DNA of 5,376 nt from an uncultured Alphaproteobacteria bacterium (GTDB lineage Bacteria > Pseudomonadota > Alphaproteobacteria > Caulobacterales > Hyphomonadaceae). Shown here piece by piece: positions 1 to 5,134 of the stretch (position 1 is the stretch's first letter; each line of letters starts with the position of its first letter). Position numbers and translations under genes: made by a program. The stretch lies in NCBI GenBank assembly GCA_903831485.1, contig CAIKXW010000066.1, positions 1 through 5,376 on the forward strand, read 5' to 3'. The notes below the pieces were generated by a model, which searched no databases, was not told the DNA's origin, and worked only from the letters and a program-made list of their open reading frames with translations.

Positions 1-664
1 ACAGGCGCGTCCTGCGCTGCTTAATGAATTGAAAGCAGGGGCGCGGATTGCGCTGATCTCGGATGCAGGAACGCCGCTGGTGTCCGACCCCGGCTTCAAG
101 CTGGTGCGCGAGGCGGCGGCGCTGGGGATCAAGGTCATTGCCATACCGGGTGCGTCCGCGCCGATGGCGGCGCTGGCCTCGTCCGGCCTGCCGACCGACC
201 GTTTCACTTTCGCAGGCTTTCCGCCGCCGCGGTCTGGTGCGCGCAAGACATTCCTGAATTCGCTGAAAGGCACGGGCGGTACTCTGGTGTTCTTCGAAGG
301 GCCTTCCCGCCTTGCCGCAAGCCTCGCGGACATGGCCGAGGTGCTGGGCGCGCGCGAGGCGGCGGTCGCGCGGGAGCTGACCAAGCTGTTCGAGGAGGTG
401 CGGCGCGGTACGCTGGCGGAACTTGCAGCGCACTATGCCGAGGCAGGTCCGCCGCGTGGTGAGATCGTCGTGCTGGTCGGGCCGGGCGAGGGCGCTGAAG
501 CCGCCGACGCCGGGACGGTGGACGCGGCGATCCTGGCGGCGGGTGACGTACGGCCGTTGAAGGAGATCGCCGCTGAACTCGCTGAGCGCTTCGGCATGAA
601 GCGCCGCGATGTCTATGAACGCGCGCTGGAACTGCGCGAGACGGATGACGATGGCGCGGGCTGA
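1..664 (+). CDS. rsmI: 16S rRNA (cytidine-1402 2'-O) methyltransferase RsmI, 5' end outside the window
   Basis: RsmI uses S-adenosylmethionine to methylate the ribose of C1402 in 16S rRNA, in the decoding centre, and acts in the cytoplasm. The open frame enters at base 2 with no start codon in a sensible place, so the gene begins upstream; about 220 codons are visible and roughly 60-70 N-terminal residues are missing compared with the usual 280-290. Family motifs seen in order are SDAGTPLVSDPG (a tetrapyrrole-methylase-fold signature), PGASA, GLPTDRFTFAGF, FFEGPSRL, the highly typical ARELTKLFEE, and GEIVVLVG. The C-terminal part (RPLKEIAAELAERFGMKRRDVYERAL) is the usual helical tail. The last 20 bases overlap the start of the yraN remnant, the normal gene pairing. 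The TTG at 29 is internal and is not a true start. The identification is secure. Confidence 0.96.
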   Translation, partial: QARPALLNELKAGARIALISDAGTPLVSDPGFKLVREAAALGIKVIAIPGASAPMAALASSGLPTDRFTFAGFPPPRSGARKTFLNSLKGTGGTLVFFEGPSRLAASLADMAEVLGAREAAVARELTKLFEEVRRGTLAELAAHYAEAGPPRGEIVVLVGPGEGAEAADAGTVDAAILAAGDVRPLKEIAAELAERFGMKRRDVYERALELRETDDDGAG

Positions 665-984
665 CCCCGCAGTCGCGCGCCGCAAGCGTGAGGCCGCTGG
701 CCGTTGCGCCGAAACAGCCGCGGCGCTGTGGCTGCAGCTCAAGGGCCATCGCATCCTCGATCGCCGCGCGCGCATGGGTCGCATGCTGGTGTTCGTCGGG
801 GTGAAGGCCGGCGCACGCAGGACATGGCGCTGGAATCGGTGACGCCGCAGCTGCGCAAGCGGCTAACCAGCGGGTGTCGCGCCGCCACGGGCTGCAGCAG
901 CATCTCTGGCGTTTCGACATCGTCATGCTTGCGCCGGGCAAGTTGCGACGACAGATGCGCGATGCATGGCGGGTGCAGGGCTGA
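645..984 (+). pseudogene. yraN: yraN-family (UPF0102) putative endonuclease, degraded by frameshifts and an internal deletion
   Basis: YraN/UPF0102 proteins have a small PD-(D/E)XK nuclease-like fold, are about 120 residues long and commonly follow rsmI; their cellular role is poorly known. Reading starts at ATG 645 (or 651) inside the rsmI end. The first frame gives AETAAALWLQLKGHRIL, then MLVFVGVKAG, and stops at 842. The family continues in the next frame from about 812 (RRTQDMALESVTPQLRKRL) and then in the third frame from about 868 (QRVSRRHGLQQHLWRFDIV, then APGKLRRQMRDAWRVQG), ending at TGA 982-984. Two frameshifts are therefore needed, each equal to loss of one base. The stretch that should hold GEIDLIARRG between RILxRRxR and GRMLVFV is absent (about 11-12 residues, in frame), and the catalytic Glu of FVEVK is Gly. 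Three lesions plus a lost catalytic residue argue for real decay rather than one sequencing error. Confidence 0.88.
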
Positions 985-1007
985 CGGGAGATGGGCCTCT
1001 GAATTCG

Positions 1008-1037
1008 TTCACTTTCTGCTTATCTGGGCTGTAGAAG
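1008..1037 (+). promoter_or_regulatory. Weak candidate sigma70-type promoter for the BON lipoprotein gene
   Basis: The 128-base gap between the yraN remnant and the lipoprotein gene contains a locally AT-richer patch. TTCACT (1008-1013) and TAGAAG (1032-1037) are separated by 18 bases and could act as -35 and -10 boxes, giving a leader of about 70 bases. Both hexamers match the consensus only in part, so this is a position guess based on context. The rest of the gap holds only a short 5-bp GCCGC/GCGGC hairpin (1060-1074). Confidence 0.25.
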
Positions 1038-1112
1038 ATTGGCGCCGCGCCCGAAAATCGCCGCATCTGGCGGCTAACCGCTGCCGGGGAACGTGACGGA
1101 GTTATCGCGACC

Positions 1113-1907
1113 ATGACTGCACGCTTGCTGGCCTGTCTTCTTCTTGCCGCGCCGATTCTGGGCGGGTGCCTCTCGGACCGTACATTCGGAGAAGCGCTCG
1201 ATGACTCGAGCGCCGCCACCGAAGTGAAGACGCGCCTGCTCAGCGCCGGGCTGAATGGCCGTTTCATGGAAGTCGACGTCGCAGTCGTGGATCGCTTCGT
1301 GCTGCTGTCCGGTCGCGTCGCCAGCCAGGAAGACCGCAAGGAAGCCGAGCGCATCGCCTGGACTGTGGGCTCGGTCGATGAGGTCGCGAACGAGGTGAAT
1401 GTCGGCTACTGGGACCTTGGCCGCGATGTGAACGATGCATGGATCACGGAACAGATCCGCCTGCGCCTGATCGCCGACAACGACATCAAGGGCGCGAATT
1501 TCAACATCCAGGTCCACGGCGGCACCGTCTACCTGCTGGGCCTTGCGCGCACCGAGGACGAGCTTCGCCGTGCAGCCGAACACGCCAGCATCGTCAACGG
1601 CGTCAGGAAGGTCGTCTCCTATGTGAAGATGCGCGAACGCGCCGGCCCGCCGCCGGAGATCAGCGTCGCCGCCGCCCCGCTGAGCGACGAGCAGGGCAGG
1701 CCCGTCGCCGACCCCTCCGCCGGCCAGCCGATCAACATCGCGCCGTCGTCAGGCGCGCCCGCGCCGATCGTGCCGCCGACCCAGTCGCCCACCACCCGCG
1801 GACAGTACAGCGATCCCTATGCGCCGGGCGCAGCGCCCCCGCCGGGCGGCAATGGCAATTCGGTAGGGCTGCAGACCGTGCCGCTGCCGCCTGTGACGAG
1901 CAACTGA
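1113..1907 (+). CDS. BON-domain lipoprotein (two BON domains, proline-rich tail)
   Basis: This is a predicted 264-residue envelope lipoprotein. The N-terminus has a short basic region, a hydrophobic core and a lipobox LGGC with the lipidated Cys at residue 19; Leu at +2 suggests outer-membrane sorting by the usual rule. Two BON domains follow at about 32-98 and 108-172, each with the conserved VDGxVxLxGxV-like strand pattern (RFVLLSGRVAS; GGTVYLLGLARTED). BON domains, as in OsmY and DolP, are linked to phospholipid or envelope maintenance. From about residue 178 the chain becomes a low-complexity Pro/Ala/Gly/Ser tail likely to be unstructured. ATG 1113 is chosen because the signal peptide starts there and GGAG lies at 1098-1101. 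A lipoprotein of this type is often found next to gshB in alphaproteobacteria. The exact role is unknown; the domain call is firm. Confidence 0.88.
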   Translation: MTARLLACLLLAAPILGGCLSDRTFGEALDDSSAATEVKTRLLSAGLNGRFMEVDVAVVDRFVLLSGRVASQEDRKEAERIAWTVGSVDEVANEVNVGYWDLGRDVNDAWITEQIRLRLIADNDIKGANFNIQVHGGTVYLLGLARTEDELRRAAEHASIVNGVRKVVSYVKMRERAGPPPEISVAAAPLSDEQGRPVADPSAGQPINIAPSSGAPAPIVPPTQSPTTRGQYSDPYAPGAAPPPGGNGNSVGLQTVPLPPVTSN

Positions 1908-1945
1908 GCGCGAATACGCCTATGCGGCGCATTGCGGCGAAGGCT

Positions 1946-1969
1946 GACGCCACCTAGGTAGGGGGCGTC
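1946..1969 (+). other. GC-rich hairpin between the lipoprotein gene and gshB
   Basis: GACGCC (1946-1951) pairs with GGCGTC (1964-1969). Inside it, CCT (1953-1955) can pair with AGG (1960-1962) around an AGGT loop, with one mismatch between the two stems. It ends four bases before the gshB ribosome binding site (GGAG 1974-1977). There is no T-run, so it is not a classical intrinsic terminator; it could be a weak terminator, a processing site, or an element affecting gshB translation. Confidence 0.4.
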
Positions 1970-1985
1970 CGCCGGAGCTGTTCCC

Positions 1986-2930
1986 ATGTCATTGCGCATC
2001 GCCGTCCAGATGGACCCGCTGGAGGCCGTGAACCCGGCTGGCGATTCAAGCTTCATGATGATCGAGGAAGCGCAGGCGCGCGGCCATCAGGTCTTCGTCT
2101 ATGGCGTGGGCGACCTCTATTATGACTCAGGCTTCGTAGGCGCGTGGGCCAGACCTGCGAAAGTCTTCCCCGGCCGCACGCCGCATGCCGAGATGGGCGT
2201 GGCGCAGAGGATTGATCTGCGCCGCGACATCGACGTCGTCCTGATGCGGCAGGATCCGCCCTTCCACATGGGCTACATCACGGCGGCGCACCTGCTCGAA
2301 CTGGTGACGGACGAGACGCTGGTGGTGAATGATCCGGCCGGCGTGCGCTCCTCGCCGGAAAAGATTCTCACGCTGATGTATCCTGACCTGCAGCCGCCGA
2401 CGCTGATCACGCGCGACATTGCCCGCGTGCACGAGTTCCGCGCCGTGCATGGCGACATCGTACTGAAGCCGCTGCACGGGCATGGCGGCGCCGGCGTCCT
2501 CAAGATTGGCCGCGAGGACGGCAATCTCGAGGCGGTCGTCGACCTGTTCAACAAGATGGCGCCCGAGCCCTTCATCGCGCAGGCTTTCCTTCCGGCGGTG
2601 AGTGAAGGGGACAAGCGCATTCTTCTCGTGGACGGAAAGCCTGTCGGCGCCATCAACCGCAAGCCGCCCAGCGGCGCGATCCGCTCCAACCTCGTCGTTG
2701 GCGGTACAGCAGAGGCGACTGACCTGTCTGCGCGCGAGAAGGAAATCTGCGCGCGCATCGGTCCGGAGCTGCAGAACCGCGGCCTCCTGTTCGTCGGCAT
2801 CGACGTGATCGGCGGCATGATGACGGAGATCAACGTGACATCGCCCACTGGCGCGCGTGCGCTCAAGCGCCTCTCGGGCGTCGATGCGGTGGCGGCAATG
2901 TGGGACGTGATCGAGAAGAAGCCGGCCTGA
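1986..2930 (+). CDS. gshB: Glutathione synthetase, ATP-grasp family, complete
   Basis: GshB joins gamma-glutamylcysteine and glycine using ATP to make glutathione in the cytoplasm, the second step of that pathway. The 314-residue length is normal for bacterial GshB. Visible signatures are IAVQMDPLEAVNPAGDSS at the N-terminus, MRQDPPFHMGYITA (87-100), NDPAGVR (115-121), the ATP-grasp glycine loop KPLHGHGGAGV (161-171), GDKRILLVDGKPVGAINR (208-225), RSNLVVGG (233-240), and the metal/substrate-binding segment GIDVIGGMMTEINVTSPTG (271-289). No key motif is missing. ATG 1986 is supported by GGAG at 1974-1977 with 8 bases of spacing. It lies 78 bases after the BON lipoprotein gene and may be co-transcribed with it. 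The partner gene gshA is not in the window. The identification is secure. Confidence 0.97.
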   Translation: MSLRIAVQMDPLEAVNPAGDSSFMMIEEAQARGHQVFVYGVGDLYYDSGFVGAWARPAKVFPGRTPHAEMGVAQRIDLRRDIDVVLMRQDPPFHMGYITAAHLLELVTDETLVVNDPAGVRSSPEKILTLMYPDLQPPTLITRDIARVHEFRAVHGDIVLKPLHGHGGAGVLKIGREDGNLEAVVDLFNKMAPEPFIAQAFLPAVSEGDKRILLVDGKPVGAINRKPPSGAIRSNLVVGGTAEATDLSAREKEICARIGPELQNRGLLFVGIDVIGGMMTEINVTSPTGARALKRLSGVDAVAAMWDVIEKKPA

Positions 2931-2940
2931 ACTTCAGGCC
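2924..2940 (+). terminator. Hairpin spanning the gshB stop codon, possible terminator
   Basis: GGCCTGA (2924-2930) and TCAGGCC (2934-2940) form a perfect 7-bp stem with an ACT loop, and the left arm includes the gshB TGA stop. No T-run follows on either strand, so a role as an intrinsic terminator is uncertain. It may instead act as an RNA 3'-end stabiliser. It is the first of four inverted repeats in this gap. Confidence 0.35.
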
Positions 2941-3104
2941 ACGATGCCCGGCATGCCGGAGGCGCCCGTGCGGCCCGCCATGGCGGGACAGAAACGACAG
3001 GTCAGCGCCGCGACGCCCTTGACGGCGAAAGTCGTGACGCGGCCGATCATCATCGGCCCGTCCCCAGCTCCAGCGCCGTTGACCACAATCGGCCGGAAGA
3101 ACAT
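2934..3104 (-). CDS. Doubtful small reading frame, 56 residues, start resembling ComM
   Basis: A minus-strand frame runs from ATG 3104 to the TGA at 2936-2934; an inner start at 3053 would give 39 residues. From the inner start it reads MIGRVTTFAVKGVAA, which recalls the beginning of ComM/YifB AAA+ proteins (RVTTxAFxGxEA), but the similarity ends there; the rest contains CRFC and ends GMPGIVA. Codon third positions are GC-rich, but the opposite strand has an equally GC-rich frame (ATG 2944 to TGA 3111), so composition does not favour either strand. No clear ribosome binding site precedes either start. It could be a small gene, a comM scrap, or chance in a palindrome-rich gap. The call is weak. 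Confidence 0.2.
   Translation of the reverse strand: MFFRPIVVNGAGAGDGPMMIGRVTTFAVKGVAALTCRFCPAMAGRTGASGMPGIVA
2948..2959. repeat. Perfect 12-bp palindrome
   Basis: CCGGCATGCCGG reads the same on both strands. It lies 18 bases after the gshB stop in a non-coding gap and is the second member of a cluster of inverted repeats. It could be a protein-binding site or part of a structured transcript; the sequence does not decide. Confidence 0.5.
2974..2987. repeat. Perfect 14-bp palindrome
   Basis: CCCGCCATGGCGGG is a perfect palindrome with no spacer. A single one of this length can arise by chance in GC-rich DNA, so it matters mainly because it sits among the other inverted repeats of the gshB downstream gap. 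Confidence 0.5.
3041..3058. repeat. Strong inverted repeat, 7-bp arms with a 4-base loop
   Basis: GGCCGAT (3041-3047) pairs with ATCGGCC (3052-3058) around CATC. A further copy of the right arm, ATCGGCC, occurs at 3088-3094 and could compete for the same left arm. The left arm also overlaps CGCGGC (3038-3043), which can pair with GCCGCG (3007-3012). This gives mutually exclusive folds, as in many structured RNAs, though nothing matches a named RNA family that I recognise. No T-run follows. Confidence 0.45.
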
Positions 3105-3185
3105 CTGAAGAACAGTTTCGCGAGACAGCCCGATTGTTTGCCTGTTAAGGCGAACCCGGCGAGACTCCCGTCAGTGGAGGGACGC

Positions 3186-3584
3186 GTGCTCAGACACTTT
3201 GCCAGCGCCATCGTGATCGCCGCCGCTGCGGCCTGCGCGAGCGCGCCGGCTGCGCACGCCACGCAATTCCTGACCGCGATTGATGACGTTCCGCTCCCGC
3301 AGGGCCTCACCGAAAAGCCCGAGCCGCTGATCTTTGAAAGCGATCAGGGCCGCGTCGTCAGGACGTCTGCCGAAGGCAACATCGGTGGCGACCGTATTTC
3401 GGCGTTCTACGCCGAGACGCTTCCCGCACTTGGCTGGAAGCCGGTGCAGGAGCCTGATGGCGTCGTCTATGCGCGCGAAGACGAGCGTCTCACGATCAGG
3501 ATTCGCGCGTCTGCGAATAATGCGCCGGTGCGCGTCGAGTTCGAGCTCGTCGTGAAGCTCGCCTCGACGCGTCTGGCGGACTAG
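3186..3584 (+). CDS. Small secreted (periplasmic) protein of unknown function
   Basis: The GTG start at 3186 is chosen because a strong ribosome binding site GGAGG (3176-3180) lies 5 bases ahead and the signal peptide then begins at residue 1; a TTG 48 bases upstream in the same frame is less likely. The product is 132 residues. Residues 1-25 form a Sec signal peptide with a very Ala-rich core and a likely cleavage after AHA. The mature part, about 107 residues, has the pattern DDVPLPQGL, then a segment beginning ESDQGRVV, then FYAETLPALGWKPV, then VVYAREDERLTIRI. It resembles short alphaproteobacterial hypothetical proteins with an alpha-beta layout, in which FYxxTLPxLGW is the most conserved part. 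It has no catalytic motif I recognise. It is the first gene of a tight unit ending with an enoyl-CoA hydratase; the link to that enzyme is contextual only. Confidence 0.82.
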   Translation: MLRHFASAIVIAAAAACASAPAAHATQFLTAIDDVPLPQGLTEKPEPLIFESDQGRVVRTSAEGNIGGDRISAFYAETLPALGWKPVQEPDGVVYAREDERLTIRIRASANNAPVRVEFELVVKLASTRLAD

Positions 3585-3614
3585 ACTCCTCGCATCACTG
3601 CGACGGAGCAAAGC

Positions 3615-4187
3615 GTGAGCGACCTTTTCAGCCTTCTGGCCGATATCCGCACCAACTATGTCGGCCAGTTCGAGCAGGCTCTGCGGGACCTCCGCGAGCA
3701 GGGCCGCACCGTGATGATCGAGCCGCCCATGCTCGATGACCAGGGCGAGTTGGCGCGCGAAGGCGTGCTCAATCTCGGCGCGCGTTACGATCTCGCCGTC
3801 GTGGAAGGCGAGAGCGCCAGCCCCTCGATGTTCTCGCCCGGGCGCATGCTGGAGTTCGAGCCGATCGCGTTCCAGGGCGGGGGTCTGCACATCGTGATTG
3901 CACCATTCTCGTGGGACGGCGCACGCATCGCCATCGATGGCGACCCACCGGCCATCGCCGCAGCGCTCGCCGGCTGGTTCGACAACGCGATCGGCGCGCC
4001 CGAAGGCATTGACGAGGATGGCCTGCAGCACGCTGCGCATTTCCTCTCCGATCCCGTCGTTGAAGGCGCAACGTCGATCGTGCAGGCCGATCTCGGTACG
4101 GCCGATGTCGATGTCGTGATCGATCTGCTCGACCGCATCCGGCTCGCCGGCGCAACGCGGGTGGAGTTCAGCCTCCCCGTTGGGTAA
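3615..4187 (+). CDS. Acidic cytoplasmic protein of unknown function
   Basis: This 190-residue protein begins at GTG 3615, with GGAG at 3605-3608 and 6 bases of spacing, 30 bases after the upstream stop. There is no signal peptide or membrane segment, so it should be cytoplasmic. I do not recognise the family. The N-terminal 30 residues look like an amphipathic helix (LLADIRTNYVGQFEQALRDL). The middle has beta-like runs (FEPIAFQGGGLHIVIAPFSW) and the C-terminal half has helical runs (AIAAALAGWFDNAIG and VVIDLLDRIRLAG). The chain contains no lysine and no cysteine, and Asp plus Glu far exceed Arg, so it is strongly acidic. Codon use and GC content match the neighbours, so there is no sign of recent transfer. 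It is followed 24 bases later by the hydratase gene, suggesting co-transcription. The gene is likely real; the function is unknown. Confidence 0.82.
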   Translation: MSDLFSLLADIRTNYVGQFEQALRDLREQGRTVMIEPPMLDDQGELAREGVLNLGARYDLAVVEGESASPSMFSPGRMLEFEPIAFQGGGLHIVIAPFSWDGARIAIDGDPPAIAAALAGWFDNAIGAPEGIDEDGLQHAAHFLSDPVVEGATSIVQADLGTADVDVVIDLLDRIRLAGATRVEFSLPVG

Positions 4188-4211
4188 CAGGGACGGCAAG
4201 AGGAGACGCTC

Positions 4212-4988
4212 ATGGCCTACGAAACGCTGCTGGTGGAGATCGATGGTCCCGTCGGAATCATCACGCTCAATCGCCCCGAAGCGCTGAACGCGCTCTCGCG
4301 CAAGCTGTGCGCCGAAGTTGGCGACCAGCTGGGCAAGTGGAATGGCGACGCCAGCATCAGCTGCGTCATCATAACCGGCGCGGGCAGGGCGTTTGCCGCC
4401 GGCGCCGACATCAAGGAAATGGCGCCGCAGAGCTACATGGACGTCTACAAGGCTGACATGTTCGCGGACTTCGAGCGCGCGGTGTCGTCCTTCCGCAAGC
4501 CGATCGTCGCAGCCGTGAACGGGTTTGCGCTGGGCGGCGGGTGCGAGCTCGCGATGTTGTGCGATTTCATCCTGGCGTCGGAGGCCGCGAAGTTCGGACA
4601 ACCGGAGATCAATCTTGGCGTGATGCCCGGTATTGGCGGCACGCAGCGTCTCACGCGGCTGGTTGGAAAATCGAAGGCGATGGAGATGTGCCTCACTGGC
4701 CGCATGATGGACGCTGCGGAAGCCGAACGCGCGGGGCTCGTCTCCCGCGTCCTGCCGGCCGACCAGCTGATGGAAGAGGCGAAAAAGGTCGCGAAAAAGA
4801 TCGCCGCCGCCTCCCAGCCGATCGCCATGATGACCAAGGAGGCGGTGAATGCCGCCTACGAAACCACGCTGCATCAGGGCCTGGCCTTCGAGCGGCGGCT
4901 TTTCCACGCCATGTTCGCCACCGACGACCAGAAGGAAGGCATGAGCGCTTTCGTCGAGAAGCGTCCTGCCCAGTTCAAGCAACAGTGA
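4212..4988 (+). CDS. Enoyl-CoA hydratase, crotonase family
   Basis: This enzyme adds water across the 2,3 double bond of enoyl-CoA thioesters in fatty acid or related acyl-CoA breakdown, in the cytoplasm. The 258 residues match the standard length. The N-terminal strand and NRPEALNALS motif (20-29), the first oxyanion-hole segment GRAFAAGADIKEM (58-70), the second segment GFALGGGCELAMLCD (104-118) and GQPEINLGVMPGIGGTQRL (129-147) are all present. Both glutamates that act in rat mitochondrial hydratase have equivalents, at 112 (GGGCE) and 132 (QPE), which favours a true hydratase over a catalytically different crotonase-fold enzyme. The C-terminal helix with FATDDQKEGMSAFVEKRP is typical. AGGAG at 4201-4205 supports ATG 4212. 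Placement just ahead of rpsT is common in alphaproteobacteria, often with mutM before it; here two unknown genes occupy that place. The substrate chain length cannot be told from the sequence. Confidence 0.95.
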   Translation: MAYETLLVEIDGPVGIITLNRPEALNALSRKLCAEVGDQLGKWNGDASISCVIITGAGRAFAAGADIKEMAPQSYMDVYKADMFADFERAVSSFRKPIVAAVNGFALGGGCELAMLCDFILASEAAKFGQPEINLGVMPGIGGTQRLTRLVGKSKAMEMCLTGRMMDAAEAERAGLVSRVLPADQLMEEAKKVAKKIAAASQPIAMMTKEAVNAAYETTLHQGLAFERRLFHAMFATDDQKEGMSAFVEKRPAQFKQQ

Positions 4989-4996
4989 AGAGGGCC

Positions 4997-5027
4997 TTTG
5001 GCGCGGTGTTTGGCGCTGTCCGCCAAA
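4997..5027 (+). repeat. Tandem TTTGGCGC copies and an inverted copy forming a hairpin
   Basis: TTTGGCGC occurs at 4997-5004 and again at 5009-5016, a 12-base period. CGCCAAA (5021-5027) pairs with the second copy as a 7-bp stem with a 5-base loop (CTGTC), or with the first copy as an alternative with a longer loop. It lies just after the hydratase stop. No T-run follows, so it is at most a factor-dependent terminator or an RNA end protector; an operator role upstream of rpsT is also possible. Confidence 0.5.
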
Positions 5028-5043
5028 TCGTGCGCGCCGCGAA

Positions 5044-5072
5044 TTGACGGCCTGAGGCGACGCTGATAATAG
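5044..5072 (+). promoter_or_regulatory. Candidate sigma70-type promoter for rpsT
   Basis: TTGACG (5044-5049) is a strong -35 match. Downstream, GATAAT (5065-5070) gives 15 bases of spacing and the overlapping TAATAG (5067-5072) gives 17; the second spacing is more usual. Transcription would start near 5079, leaving a leader of about 55 bases that includes the ribosome binding site GGAAG (5126-5130). Ribosomal protein genes usually have strong housekeeping promoters, which fits. Confidence 0.6.
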
Positions 5073-5134
5073 GCCGCTCCCCAAAACCCCCGGTTCGTGT
5101 CCGGCGGTCAGGGTAAACGGAGCTTGGAAGACCG

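Noticed and set aside
204..941. A 245-codon minus-strand frame opposite rsmI and yraN
   Set aside because: Its translation is Arg/Pro/Ala/Ser-rich low complexity with no recognisable domain, and it overlaps recognised coding sequence on the other strand.
704..1096. A 130-codon + strand frame as a separate gene
   Set aside because: Only the middle part (about 812-870) makes sense, as the second segment of the frameshifted yraN; the rest is out-of-frame reading and the intergenic gap.
1439..1957. A 172-codon + strand frame inside the BON lipoprotein gene
   Set aside because: It is out of frame with a clear two-domain lipoprotein and is dominated by Arg/Ala/Pro, as expected of an off-frame reading of GC-rich DNA.
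2944..3111. A 55-codon + strand frame after gshB
   Set aside because: It has no ribosome binding site and no recognisable motif, and its GC-rich third positions are shared with the opposite-strand frame, so composition gives no support.
3171..5084. A very long (637-codon) open frame on the minus strand
   Set aside because: It lies opposite three well-supported + strand genes, including a conserved enoyl-CoA hydratase. Its translation is rich in His, Arg and Leu without any family motif, which is the usual antisense shadow in GC-rich DNA.
5080..5134. DnaA boxes or an origin near the rpsT end
   Set aside because: The gene order suggests dnaA may follow, but no TTATCCACA-like box or AT-rich unwinding region is visible within the window.
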